From Marivirga sericea (GTDB taxonomy: Bacteria; Bacteroidota; Bacteroidia; Cytophagales; Cyclobacteriaceae): a stretch of 64,000 nucleotides of DNA. The notes below the pieces were generated by a model. The model was given only the letters and a program-made list of their open reading frames with translations, was not told where the DNA came from and ran no database searches. Where the stretch lies: contig NZ_FXAW01000007.1 in NCBI RefSeq assembly GCF_900177665.1, forward strand, positions 124,001-188,000, read 5' to 3'. This document shows positions 54,909 to 63,068 of this stretch, piece by piece (within the stretch, counting starts at the first letter, position 1; every line of letters starts with the position of its first letter). The translations under genes were made by a program, and so were the position numbers.

Positions 54909-55955
54909 TTATGCATTTTCCGGTCTTAACTTTCTGACTGCAGCACCTGCTTGCCACATTTCAGAATTTTTCAATTCATTCAATTCTTTTTCTAATTCTA
55001 CTCTGTAATCGGCTTTTTCGTTGGCGGTTATGGTCAGCTTTGCTTCATTCCCTGTCTCAACCGAATCATATAACTCTTCAAAAACAGGTTTTACTGCATC
55101 TCTGAATTTTTTCCACCAATCCAATGCACCTCGTTGCGCTGTAGTGGAGCAATTAGCATACATCCAGTCCATACCGTTTTCAGCAACCAATGGATATAAA
55201 GATTGCGTTGCTTCCTCCACTGTCTCATTAAAAGCTTCAGAAGGAGAATGACCTTTTTTACGCAGTAAATCATATTGTGCTGCAAATAAGCCTTGGATAG
55301 CTCCCATTAAACTACCTCTTTCTCCCGTCAAATCACTATAAACTTCTTTTCGGAAATCGGTTTGAAATAAATAGCCTGAACCTACTCCTATTCCCAAGGC
55401 TACACATCTTTCCCAGGCTTTTCCGGTAGCATCCTGATGGATGGCAAAACTGGAATTCAAACCTCTTCCCTCTACAAATAATCTTCTTAAGCTAGTGCCC
55501 GAACCTTTTGGAGCTACCAAAATCACATCTACATCTTTGGGAGGAACTATACCAGTTTGATCTTTATAGGTCACCCCAAATCCATGAGAAAAATACAATG
55601 CTTTACCTGGAGTAAGATGCTTTTTCACCATTTCCCATTGTGCTATTTGTCCTGCATCTGATAATAAGTATTGCAGAATTGTACCCTTTTCAGCAGCTTC
55701 TTCTAATTCAAAGAGTGTTTTGCCTGGTTCCCAGCCATCAGCTACAGCTTTGTCCCAACTTTTAGAGCCTTTTCTTTGTCCGACAATCACATTAAAGCCA
55801 TTGTCTTTAAGGTTTAATGCCTGTCCTGGGCCTTGCACTCCGTAGCCCAAAACCGTTATAGTTTCGTCTTTTAATACTTCCTGAGCTTTTGCTAAAGGAA
55901 ATTCCTGTCGTGTTACGACTTCTTCTTCTACTGTTCCAAATTTTAGTTTTGCCAT
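54909..55955 (-). CDS. ilvC: Ketol-acid reductoisomerase
   Basis: A 348-residue protein. The NADPH site is VLGYGVQGPGQALNLKDNG, and GQRKGSKSWDKA binds phosphate. Later motifs include LVAPKGSGTSLRRLF, RGSLMGAIQGLFAAQYDLL (with the conserved acidic residue E in DLTGERGSLMG) and the C-terminal KARI domain. It converts acetolactate and acetohydroxybutyrate to dihydroxy-acids in valine and isoleucine synthesis. It is 214 nt downstream of ilvN, with repeats in the gap, so read-through is likely but not certain. Confidence 0.96.
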   Translation of the reverse strand: MAKLKFGTVEEEVVTRQEFPLAKAQEVLKDETITVLGYGVQGPGQALNLKDNGFNVIVGQRKGSKSWDKAVADGWEPGKTLFELEEAAEKGTILQYLLSDAGQIAQWEMVKKHLTPGKALYFSHGFGVTYKDQTGIVPPKDVDVILVAPKGSGTSLRRLFVEGRGLNSSFAIHQDATGKAWERCVALGIGVGSGYLFQTDFRKEVYSDLTGERGSLMGAIQGLFAAQYDLLRKKGHSPSEAFNETVEEATQSLYPLVAENGMDWMYANCSTTAQRGALDWWKKFRDAVKPVFEELYDSVETGNEAKLTITANEKADYRVELEKELNELKNSEMWQAGAAVRKLRPENA

Positions 55956-56169
55956 TATTTTAGATTTTAGAGTCTAGATTTTAGAACCTAGACGGTTGAT
56001 TTAATTCTTATTTTTATACATCTTCTACTGTTCTATTTTTTAAATCACCGGTCAGACGCTTTATGCGTCAGACCGAGATTCTTACCCATTCCCCCTTTGG
56101 GGGTTAGGGGGCTTACAGTTCGACCTTTGGTGTCGTCCCCGTTATTAATTATCAATTCGTAATTATTAA
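55956..56169. repeat. Repeat-rich spacer between ilvN and ilvC
   Basis: It holds GTCTAG/CTAGAC inverted pairs (55973-55994), a hairpin with 11-bp arms and one mismatch (56049-56075, CGGTCAGACGC with GCGTCAGACCG), and a G/C run CCCCCTTTGGGGG with TTAGGGGGC. The pieces look like fragments of dispersed intergenic repeats. No gene is seen. Confidence 0.6.
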
Positions 56170-56703
56170 TTACAGTCTCGAAGCTTGCTCCACTTCCGTA
56201 AAATAGTCTTGAAATTCCTTCATCGGTTTAGAAATTGAAATTCTACCAGATCGAACAAATTCGAGAATACCATGTGGCTTTAATTGCTCAAATAATTCCT
56301 GTGTTTCTTCCTTGAAACCTGTTTTTTCAATAATGGTGAAGTCAGGTTCCACTGCCAGCAAACGAGCATGATGTTTCCGCACAATATTTTCCACTTCTTT
56401 TGTTTGTGACAATTGCTTAGTCGGCATTTTATATAATGCCATTTCTTGATACACTATGCCATCATTCTTATGATAAAAAGCTTTGAAAACATCCACTTGC
56501 TTTTCAATCTGCTTCACAATTTTTTTTATTTTATCCTCCTCAGAACTTACCACAATAGTATAGCGATGAATATCTTTCACTTCACTTTCTGAAGCGGTTA
56601 TGCTCTCAATATTGATATGCCTACGGGTGAAAATGGTAGTCACCCGGTGCAGAATTCCAATAAGGTTTTCTGTATAGATTGATAAAGTGAATTGTTCTTT
56701 CAT
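56170..56703 (-). CDS. ilvN: Acetolactate synthase small (regulatory) subunit
   Basis: A 177-residue protein with an N-terminal ACT domain: FTLSIYTENLIGILHRVTTIFTRRHINIESITAS (residues about 4-37), the valine-binding region. A C-terminal ALS small-subunit domain follows (VEPDFTIIEKTGF, then FVRSGRISISKP). It stimulates IlvB and brings valine feedback. It lies 102 nt after ilvB, in a spacer with CTAGA repeats. Confidence 0.92.
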   Translation of the reverse strand: MKEQFTLSIYTENLIGILHRVTTIFTRRHINIESITASESEVKDIHRYTIVVSSEEDKIKKIVKQIEKQVDVFKAFYHKNDGIVYQEMALYKMPTKQLSQTKEVENIVRKHHARLLAVEPDFTIIEKTGFKEETQELFEQLKPHGILEFVRSGRISISKPMKEFQDYFTEVEQASRL

Positions 56704-56805
56704 ACTTAAGATATTTAGATAGTAGAGTCTAGAATCTAGACTATGACCTCTTAATTTCAGATTCTTATTTCTAGACTCTAGGTTCTAGTCTCTAGGTTCT
56801 ATTTT
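56704..56805. repeat. CTAGA-repeat spacer between ilvB and ilvN
   Basis: A 17-base palindrome AGTCTAGA-A-TCTAGACT (56726-56742) and the repeated words CTAGGTTCTA and TCTAGACTCTA (56771-56800). The same motif family appears in the ilvN-ilvC spacer. No gene is seen. Confidence 0.65.
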
Positions 56806-58533
56806 TTATTCCAGTCTTATTTCAGAAACTGAAGCACCTGTCGGAATCATTGGGAAAATATTATTCTCTTTCCCCACCATTACTTCAAGTAAAAAGCTTC
56901 CTTCATGCGATAAAAAGCGATGAATACTATCTTCTAATTTGTCTCTTTCCGTTACTTTCTCTGACTCAATCCCGTATCCTTTTGCAATCATCTGAAAATC
57001 AGGGTTTACCATGTCTACTGAAGAATATCGCTTCTCAAAAAACATATGCTGCCACTGCCGCACCATTCCTAGATACTCATTATTTAATAGCAAGATTTTC
57101 ACATCAACCTTGGTTTCGAAAATAACACCCAGTTCCTGTATGGTCATTTGAAAACCACCATCTCCTATCACGGCAATTACTTGACGGTTTGGAGCAGCAA
57201 ACTTAGCCCCGATTGCAGCGGGCAGGGCAAAACCCATGGTACCCAAACCGCCTGAAGTCACATTACTTTTCCAATTCGCATATTGATAATAGCGCTGTGC
57301 TACCATCTGATGTTGGCCCACATCCGTCACGATGATGGCATTGCCCCTAGAAATATTAGAAATATGTTTGATGACTTCCCCCATGCTCATGGGCTCATCT
57401 GCTTGAGGATTTAATTCATCTTTGATTACTTTTTCATCCTCCTGAGCATTCAGTTCATTAAATCTAGCCAACCATTCACCATGTTGATTCTCATTTGCTT
57501 TTTCTAATAAAGCCGTCAGTGATTCTTTGCAGTTCCCTAATACAGGCACATTTGCCTCCACATTTTTATTGATTTCAGCAGGATCAATTTCTAAGTGAAT
57601 GACCTTTGCTTGCTTTGCATATCTGCTTACATCACCTGTTACTCTATCATCAAAGCGCATTCCCACGGCAATCAATACATCACATTCATTTGTTAGAATA
57701 TTGGGCGCATAATTTCCATGCATACCCAACATTCCCACATTTAAAGGATGTGAAGTGGGCAATGCAGATAAGCCCATGATAGTCCAGGCTGCAGGAATGC
57801 CTGTTTTCTCTACAAAATCCTGAAATTCTTTTTTAGCATTGGATAAAAGCACTCCATGCCCGAAAAGAATCAGAGGCTTTTTCGCTGAATTGATTAATTC
57901 TGCCGCTTGATCTAATGCTTTTTCGCTTAATTTAGGATTAGGCACATAGCTCCTTATTTGATCGCAAGTTTGATAATCTTCAAATTCAGCCTTTTCAAAT
58001 TGCGCATCTTTTGTAATATCGACCAACACAGGTCCAGGTTTTCCACTTTTGGCTATATAAAATGCTTTTGCCACTGCTGCAGGTATATCTTCAGCTTTTG
58101 TTACTTGGATATTCCATTTAGTTACCGCCATCGAAATACTTACAATATCGGTTTCCTGGAAAGCATCCGAACCTATCATTTTACCCGGCACTTGCCCCGT
58201 TATGCAAACCATCGGGGTAGAATCCAACTGAGCATCTGCTAAGCCGGTTATTAGATTTGTAGCCCCCGGACCAGAAGTAGCCAAACAAACACCTACTTTT
58301 CCGGAGATTCTTGCAAACCCTTGGGCAGCATGTGTTGCACCTTGCTCATGACGCGTCATGATGTGCCTGATTTTTTCTTTTTGATCAAATAAAGCATCAT
58401 AAACCGGCATGATGGCACCGCCAGGATAACCGAAAAGTGTTTCCACTCCTTCACGGATTAGGCAATTCACCAGAGCCGCTGCACCGCTCATGGTTGTTTT
58501 CGTTTTTTGTGATTTAGTGGCTACTGTTTCCAT
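56806..58533 (-). CDS. ilvB: Acetolactate synthase large (catalytic) subunit
   Basis: A 575-residue ThDP enzyme. The catalytic Glu lies in IMTRHEQGATHAAQGFAR. The ThDP/Mg motif is VIGDGGFQMTIQELGVIFETKVDVKILLLNN (split here by position, about 450-480). FAD-site and substrate segments are LIAVGMRFDDRVTGD and GGLGTMGFALPAAIG. It forms acetolactate from pyruvate and acetohydroxybutyrate with 2-oxobutanoate. It starts 1 nt after ilvD ends and is followed by ilvN. Confidence 0.96.
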   Translation of the reverse strand: METVATKSQKTKTTMSGAAALVNCLIREGVETLFGYPGGAIMPVYDALFDQKEKIRHIMTRHEQGATHAAQGFARISGKVGVCLATSGPGATNLITGLADAQLDSTPMVCITGQVPGKMIGSDAFQETDIVSISMAVTKWNIQVTKAEDIPAAVAKAFYIAKSGKPGPVLVDITKDAQFEKAEFEDYQTCDQIRSYVPNPKLSEKALDQAAELINSAKKPLILFGHGVLLSNAKKEFQDFVEKTGIPAAWTIMGLSALPTSHPLNVGMLGMHGNYAPNILTNECDVLIAVGMRFDDRVTGDVSRYAKQAKVIHLEIDPAEINKNVEANVPVLGNCKESLTALLEKANENQHGEWLARFNELNAQEDEKVIKDELNPQADEPMSMGEVIKHISNISRGNAIIVTDVGQHQMVAQRYYQYANWKSNVTSGGLGTMGFALPAAIGAKFAAPNRQVIAVIGDGGFQMTIQELGVIFETKVDVKILLLNNEYLGMVRQWQHMFFEKRYSSVDMVNPDFQMIAKGYGIESEKVTERDKLEDSIHRFLSHEGSFLLEVMVGKENNIFPMIPTGASVSEIRLE

Positions 58534-58534
58534 T

Positions 58535-60214
58535 TTATAAATCGGTTATACATCCCAAAGATGCTGATGATACCAGCTTGCTATACTTCCTTAAGCTTCC
58601 GCTCACATTTCGCTCAGGCTTTGCAGGAGATTTGTCCTTTCGTTTTTCCCATTCCTTTTCATTCATCAATACACTTATGGAATTTTCCACGGCATCAATT
58701 CTAATGCGGTCTCCATTCTCCACATAAGCCAATGGACCATTATCAAATGCTTCCGGGGAAATATGCCCTACCACAAAACCGTGGGTTCCTCCAGAAAATC
58801 TACCATCTGTAATAAGCGCTACTTTCTTCCCTAAACCTGCTCCCATAATAGCAGCAGTCGGCTTTAACATTTCAGGCATGCCGGGGCCTCCTTTTGGACC
58901 TTCATAGCGAATGACCACTACATCGCCCTCTTTTATTTCACCTTTGGCAATTCCATCATTCGCCAAAAATTCTCCATCATAAACTCTAGCAGTTCCTTCG
59001 AAAATCTCTCCTTCTTTCCCTGTGATTTTAGCTACAGCTCCTTCAGGTGCTAAATTGCCTTTCAAAATCCTGAGGTGACCTGAGCTTTTGATAGGATTTT
59101 TCACTGAATGAATGATGTCTTGCTGCTCTCCTAAACCTTGAACATCTTTATAATTTTCAGCTAAAGTTTTACCTGTTATAGTCATGCAATCTCCGTGAAG
59201 AAGCCCTTCCTCCAACATCATTTTCATCACTGCAGGAATCCCACCACTTTTATGAAGATCTTCCATCAGGTATTTGCCGGAAGGTTTTAAGTCTGCCAGA
59301 TAAGGAGTTTCTGCACTGATTCGAGCGAAATCTTCCAATGTTAAATCGATTTCAAAAGCATTAGCTACTGCTAATAAATGTAAAACCGCATTGGTAGATC
59401 CGCCCAAAACTGTAATCAACCGTATGGCATTTTCAAATGATTTCTTAGTGACTATATCCCGTGGCTTCAAATCCTTTTCAATCAAATTCTTTATGGCTAA
59501 CCCTGCCTCTGCACACTCTTCCCTCTTGTCCTCACTTTGAGCAGGATTGGATGCCCCATAAGGCAAACACAATCCCAAAGCTTCAATAGCCGAAGCCATG
59601 GTATTGGCTGTGTACATTCCTCCGCAGGCTCCAGGCCCAGGGCAAGCATTCGCTACTACTCCTTTAAAATCTTCTTCTGAAATAGTATTGGCTTGCTTCT
59701 TCCCCAAAGCTTCAAAAGCCGAAACCACATCTAATTTTTCTCCATTATGACAACCTGGTGCAATAGTACCTCCATAAATAATCATCGAGGGACGATTCAA
59801 TCTACCCATGGCTAACAATGCACCCGGCATATTTTTATCGCATCCTGTAATCGCTATCATAGCATCATAAGCTTGCGCATTTACCACTGTTTCCATGGAA
59901 TCAGCTATGATATCACGTGAAGGAAGAGAATAACGCATGCCATTGGTTCCCATTGAAATGCCATCGCTGACTCCAATTGTGTTGAAAATCAATCCTACCC
60001 ACTCATAAGATTTGATGCTTTTCTTGACCTCCAAGGCCAAATCATTCAAATGCATATTACAGGGATTACCTTCAAAACCAGTGCTTGCAATGCCTATTTG
60101 GGGTTTTTCTAAGTCTTTATCAGACAAACCAATGGCATGTAACATGGCCTGAGCTGCCGGCTGCGTTGGGTCTTGGGTTACTGCTTTGCTATATGGATTT
60201 AATTCCTTCGCCAT
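58535..60214 (-). CDS. ilvD: Dihydroxy-acid dehydratase
   Basis: A 559-residue Fe-S dehydratase. Cluster cysteines are in [32 protein letters not shown] and [17 protein letters not shown]. Other motifs are [19 protein letters not shown], with the catalytic serine, and a C-terminal [15 protein letters not shown]. It turns dihydroxy-acids into 2-oxo-acids for valine and isoleucine. It overlaps ilvE by 1 nt, and ilvB follows at once. Confidence 0.96.
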   Translation of the reverse strand: MAKELNPYSKAVTQDPTQPAAQAMLHAIGLSDKDLEKPQIGIASTGFEGNPCNMHLNDLALEVKKSIKSYEWVGLIFNTIGVSDGISMGTNGMRYSLPSRDIIADSMETVVNAQAYDAMIAITGCDKNMPGALLAMGRLNRPSMIIYGGTIAPGCHNGEKLDVVSAFEALGKKQANTISEEDFKGVVANACPGPGACGGMYTANTMASAIEALGLCLPYGASNPAQSEDKREECAEAGLAIKNLIEKDLKPRDIVTKKSFENAIRLITVLGGSTNAVLHLLAVANAFEIDLTLEDFARISAETPYLADLKPSGKYLMEDLHKSGGIPAVMKMMLEEGLLHGDCMTITGKTLAENYKDVQGLGEQQDIIHSVKNPIKSSGHLRILKGNLAPEGAVAKITGKEGEIFEGTARVYDGEFLANDGIAKGEIKEGDVVVIRYEGPKGGPGMPEMLKPTAAIMGAGLGKKVALITDGRFSGGTHGFVVGHISPEAFDNGPLAYVENGDRIRIDAVENSISVLMNEKEWEKRKDKSPAKPERNVSGSLRKYSKLVSSASLGCITDL

Positions 60215-61104
60215 TATATGATGGTTTGATTTTGTAAATCGTTAAATAATACTTTTTGTCGGTAGATATGATAGATGCTCTGACCTATAGAATCTTCCCA
60301 ACTCAATGGAAAGATCGTATCATTTACTTGAGCGATTGGCGCAATTTCAGCTGCAGTTCCAGTAAAGAAAGCTGTATCAGCTTCCAATAATTGTGCTTTA
60401 GAAATAGGCTTCTCCGTCACCTTGATTTCATGCTCTTTGCAGATCTCCAAAACAGTTTGACGAGTAATTCCTGGCAAAATAGTCCCTCTGGAAGGCGTGA
60501 AAAGCTCTCCATTTTTCTCTATAAATATATTAGCTCCAGAACCTTCTGCAACATGCTGTGTGTAATCCAATAAAATAGCTTCATCAAAACCTAACTTTTT
60601 AGCTTCAGTAGTGGCCAGAATTGAGTTGGTATAATGACCTACAACTTTAGCTTCCATATGCTGGGAAGCTGGATGTATACGTTGATATGATGAAATTTTA
60701 GCCTTGATGGGATCATGACCCAAATATTTCTCCCATTTCCAAGCGCATATGAACACATTCACCTCTTCTGTAGGCTGCAGCGCCATATTAGCACCTAAAT
60801 AAACCAACGGTCGGATATAGGCATCGGTCAAATTATTGCGATCTAATAATTCATAGCTTATGCTGACTAATTCCTCTACTGAATACGGCATTTTGATATG
60901 CATTAAGTCAGCCGATTTGTGTAAACGCTCATAATGCTCATGGGCTTTAAAGATGTTAAAACCTACATCATTTTTATACGCGCGGATACCTTCAAACACC
61001 CCATTTCCGTAGTGCAGGGTTTGTCCATACAAGCTCGTTTGCGCATCTTTGGCATGTTGCCATTCTCCATTGAGGAATGCCAGGGTTTTATCATTATAAT
61101 ACAT
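60214..61104 (-). CDS. ilvE: Branched-chain amino-acid aminotransferase
   Basis: A 296-residue fold-type IV PLP enzyme. Motifs are [19 protein letters not shown], the PLP lysine region [23 protein letters not shown], and [16 protein letters not shown], then GTAAEIAPI. It exchanges amino groups between glutamate and the branched 2-oxo-acids. It is the first gene behind the attenuator and overlaps the ilvD start by one base (TAATG), so translation of the two is coupled. Confidence 0.95.
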   Translation of the reverse strand: MYYNDKTLAFLNGEWQHAKDAQTSLYGQTLHYGNGVFEGIRAYKNDVGFNIFKAHEHYERLHKSADLMHIKMPYSVEELVSISYELLDRNNLTDAYIRPLVYLGANMALQPTEEVNVFICAWKWEKYLGHDPIKAKISSYQRIHPASQHMEAKVVGHYTNSILATTEAKKLGFDEAILLDYTQHVAEGSGANIFIEKNGELFTPSRGTILPGITRQTVLEICKEHEIKVTEKPISKAQLLEADTAFFTGTAAEIAPIAQVNDTIFPLSWEDSIGQSIYHIYRQKVLFNDLQNQTII

Positions 61105-61146
61105 AGCCGTTTCGATTTAGATTTCCATTTATTTTTTTTAAAGAAA

Positions 61147-61176
61147 AAGCCATCCTGTTTTAGCAAGATGGCTTTC
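61147..61176 (-). terminator. Attenuator terminator before ilvE
   Basis: On the minus strand AAAGCCATC (61176-61168) pairs with GATGGCTTT (61155-61147), a 9-bp stem with a 12-nt loop, then TTCTTT. It ends about 43 nt before the ilvE start and 25 nt after the leader ORF. It is the terminator half of the attenuator. Confidence 0.88.
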
Positions 61177-61209
61177 TATCATTTCATTTTTGATAAAAGC
61201 TCATCTTGC
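61164..61209 (-). promoter_or_regulatory. Antiterminator pairing of the ilv attenuator
   Basis: The minus-strand word GCAAGATG (61209-61202, the last codons and stop of the leader ORF) is exactly complementary to CATCTTGC (61171-61164). The latter shares bases 61168-61171 with the 5' arm of the terminator stem, so the two pairings exclude each other. A ribosome stalled at the Ile codons leaves the first word free and favours read-through. A ribosome reaching the stop covers it and favours termination. Confidence 0.83.
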
Positions 61210-61272
61210 CATTTTGAAAAAAATGACGCTGATGTTAATAATGACAATATTTATGATTTCGAATTTTCTCAT
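61201..61272 (-). CDS. Leader peptide of the ilvEDBNC attenuator
   Basis: A 23-codon ORF too short for usual gene calls. It starts ATG with its A in the last base of the leuB stop codon (TAATG) and begins MRKFEIINIVII. The middle has 7 isoleucine codons (ATC, ATA, ATT, ATT, ATT, ATC, ATT) and 2 valine codons (GTC, GTC) and no leucine. The last codons GCA AGA TGA make one arm of the antiterminator. The bias to Ile/Val, the absence of Leu, and the following terminator and ilvE gene make it a regulatory leader. The peptide itself needs no function. Ribosomes finishing leuB can restart here, so its translation is probably coupled to leuB. Confidence 0.87.
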   Translation of the reverse strand: MRKFEIINIVIINISVIFFKMAR

Positions 61273-62354
61273 TACGCACTTACTGTTACCAGCTTTTTAA
61301 TTTCTTTTACTACAAAATCACCTACTTCTTTGGTGTTTTTTGGATTTTCCTTTTGGATGTCTTCAGTAGCAAATCCTGCTTTTAATGAATTCGCTACTGC
61401 ATCTTTTATAATTTGACTTTCTTCTTTCAATTCAAAAGCATATTCCAATAACATGGCAGCTGATAATATTGCACCTAGTGGATTCGCAATCCCTTTTCCT
61501 GCCGCTTGAGGATAAGAACCATGAATTGGCTCAAACAAACTGCTTTTAGTTCCTAAAGAGGCAGAAGGCAATAAGCCTAAGGACCCGGAAATAACAGAAG
61601 CTTCATCCGTGATGATGTCCCCAAACATATTTTCAGTCAAGACCACGTCAAAATCTTTCGGATTCTGAATGATTTTCATGGCAGCATTGTCCACAAACAT
61701 AAAATCAAGTTCAACCTTCGGATACTGACTTGATATTTCTTTTACCGTTTCTCTCCACAGACGTGAAGTAGCTAAAACGTTCGCTTTATCCACTAAAGTC
61801 AGTTTCTTCCTTCTGTTCTCCGCAGCCTTAAATGCCAGATGAGAAATCCGTTCAATTTCAGTTTTGGAATAAACACAGCTATCAAAGGCAGTGTTTCCAT
61901 CTTCTGATCTACCTCTTGGCTCACCAAAATAGATGCCTCCAGTTAATTCCCTGAATACCACAAAATCGGTTCCTTTAATGATGTGTTCTTTCAAAGGAGA
62001 TATGGGCAAAAGGGCATCATAACTACTCACAGGTCGCACATTGGCAAAAAGTCCTAAATTTTTACGCATCTTCAATAATCCCTGCTCAGGTCGAACTTTT
62101 GCGTTTGGATCATTATCATATTTAGGATCGCCTATGGCACCAAATAAAATAGCATCTGCTGATTTGCAACTTTCCTCCGTAGCTTCCGGAAAAGGATTCC
62201 CTGTAGCATCAATTGCTGCAGCCCCAATTAATGATTCAGCATATTTAAACTGATGACCAAAAGTTTCAGCAACTGCATTCAAGGCTTTCACTGCCTCAGC
62301 TGTTACTTCAGGACCAATTCCGTCTCCGGCCAATATTGCTATGTTTTTATTCAT
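61272..62354 (-). CDS. leuB: 3-Isopropylmalate dehydrogenase
   Basis: A 360-residue enzyme of the isocitrate/isopropylmalate dehydrogenase family. It shows IAILAGDGIGPEVTAEAVK, the substrate loop LRKNLGLFANVRPV-type segment (RKNLGLFANVRP), RELTGGIYFGEPRG, KANVLATSRLWRE, and TENMFGDIITDEASVISGSLG (residues about 237-257). It oxidises 3-isopropylmalate in leucine synthesis. The stop codon overlaps the leader peptide start. Downstream transcription passes the ilv attenuator. Confidence 0.95.
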   Translation of the reverse strand: MNKNIAILAGDGIGPEVTAEAVKALNAVAETFGHQFKYAESLIGAAAIDATGNPFPEATEESCKSADAILFGAIGDPKYDNDPNAKVRPEQGLLKMRKNLGLFANVRPVSSYDALLPISPLKEHIIKGTDFVVFRELTGGIYFGEPRGRSEDGNTAFDSCVYSKTEIERISHLAFKAAENRRKKLTLVDKANVLATSRLWRETVKEISSQYPKVELDFMFVDNAAMKIIQNPKDFDVVLTENMFGDIITDEASVISGSLGLLPSASLGTKSSLFEPIHGSYPQAAGKGIANPLGAILSAAMLLEYAFELKEESQIIKDAVANSLKAGFATEDIQKENPKNTKEVGDFVVKEIKKLVTVSA

Positions 62355-62367
62355 ATAACTTATTCCT

Positions 62368-62955
62368 TTAAGCTAGCGATTGCTCGTAAGCTTCGATTTC
62401 ATTCTTTTTATTCAACAGAAAATCTATATCATCAAAGCCATTTTGCAGGCAATATTTCTTATAGGAGTTGATTTCAAAGCTTTCGGTTAAAGATGAACCC
62501 ACCAAGCTGATTTCTTGCTCATTTAAATCAATTTGCAATTTGGCTTCCGGCCTATTCTTTAAAATTTGAAAAACTTGTGCTAAGAAATCATCTGTTACTT
62601 GCACAGGCAAAAGACCATTATTTAACGCATTATTTTTAAAAATATCTGCAAAGAAACTGGATACGACTGCTTTAAAGCCATAATCCACTAGTGCCCAAGC
62701 TGCATGTTCCCTGCTGGATCCACAGCCAAAGTTCCTTCCTGCCACTAAAACATCTCCTTTATTACCAGCCTGATTCAATACAAATTCAGGATTGGGAGAA
62801 CCATCTTCAAAATACCGCCAGTCGCGGAAGAGGTTCTCACCGAACCCTTCGCGGCTGACGGATTTCAGGAAACGAGCGGGAATAATCTGGTCGGTATCTA
62901 CATCCTCATAAGGAAGCAGTACAGCCTGACTATTTAATGTGTTAAACTTTTCCAT
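62368..62955 (-). CDS. leuD: 3-Isopropylmalate dehydratase small subunit
   Basis: A 195-residue aconitase-swivel protein. It has [20 protein letters not shown] at the N-terminus and the substrate motif [18 protein letters not shown], with [17 protein letters not shown] later. It forms isopropylmalate isomerase with LeuC. It ends 13 nt before leuB starts. Confidence 0.95.
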   Translation of the reverse strand: MEKFNTLNSQAVLLPYEDVDTDQIIPARFLKSVSREGFGENLFRDWRYFEDGSPNPEFVLNQAGNKGDVLVAGRNFGCGSSREHAAWALVDYGFKAVVSSFFADIFKNNALNNGLLPVQVTDDFLAQVFQILKNRPEAKLQIDLNEQEISLVGSSLTESFEINSYKKYCLQNGFDDIDFLLNKKNEIEAYEQSLA

Positions 62956-63030
62956 ACTATGTTATGCTTCTACTTTCATGTGTTTAATGTTTGTTTTTAA
63001 CTGCCACATGGAATTCCCATAAATCTATTC

Positions 63031-63055
63031 ATCCCTAGGTTGGTAAATTAGGGAT
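63031..63055. repeat. 7-bp inverted repeat in the leuC-leuD gap
   Basis: ATCCCTA and TAGGGAT flank an 11-nt loop in the 113-nt gap. There is no T-run on either strand, so it is not a clear terminator. It may affect mRNA stability. Confidence 0.4.
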
Positions 63056-63068
63056 TCTAAATTTATGT

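Noticed and set aside
60934-61416. 160-residue open frame on the plus strand across the leuB-ilvE gap
   Set aside because: It is antisense to ilvE, the attenuator and leuB, all of which have clear sense features.
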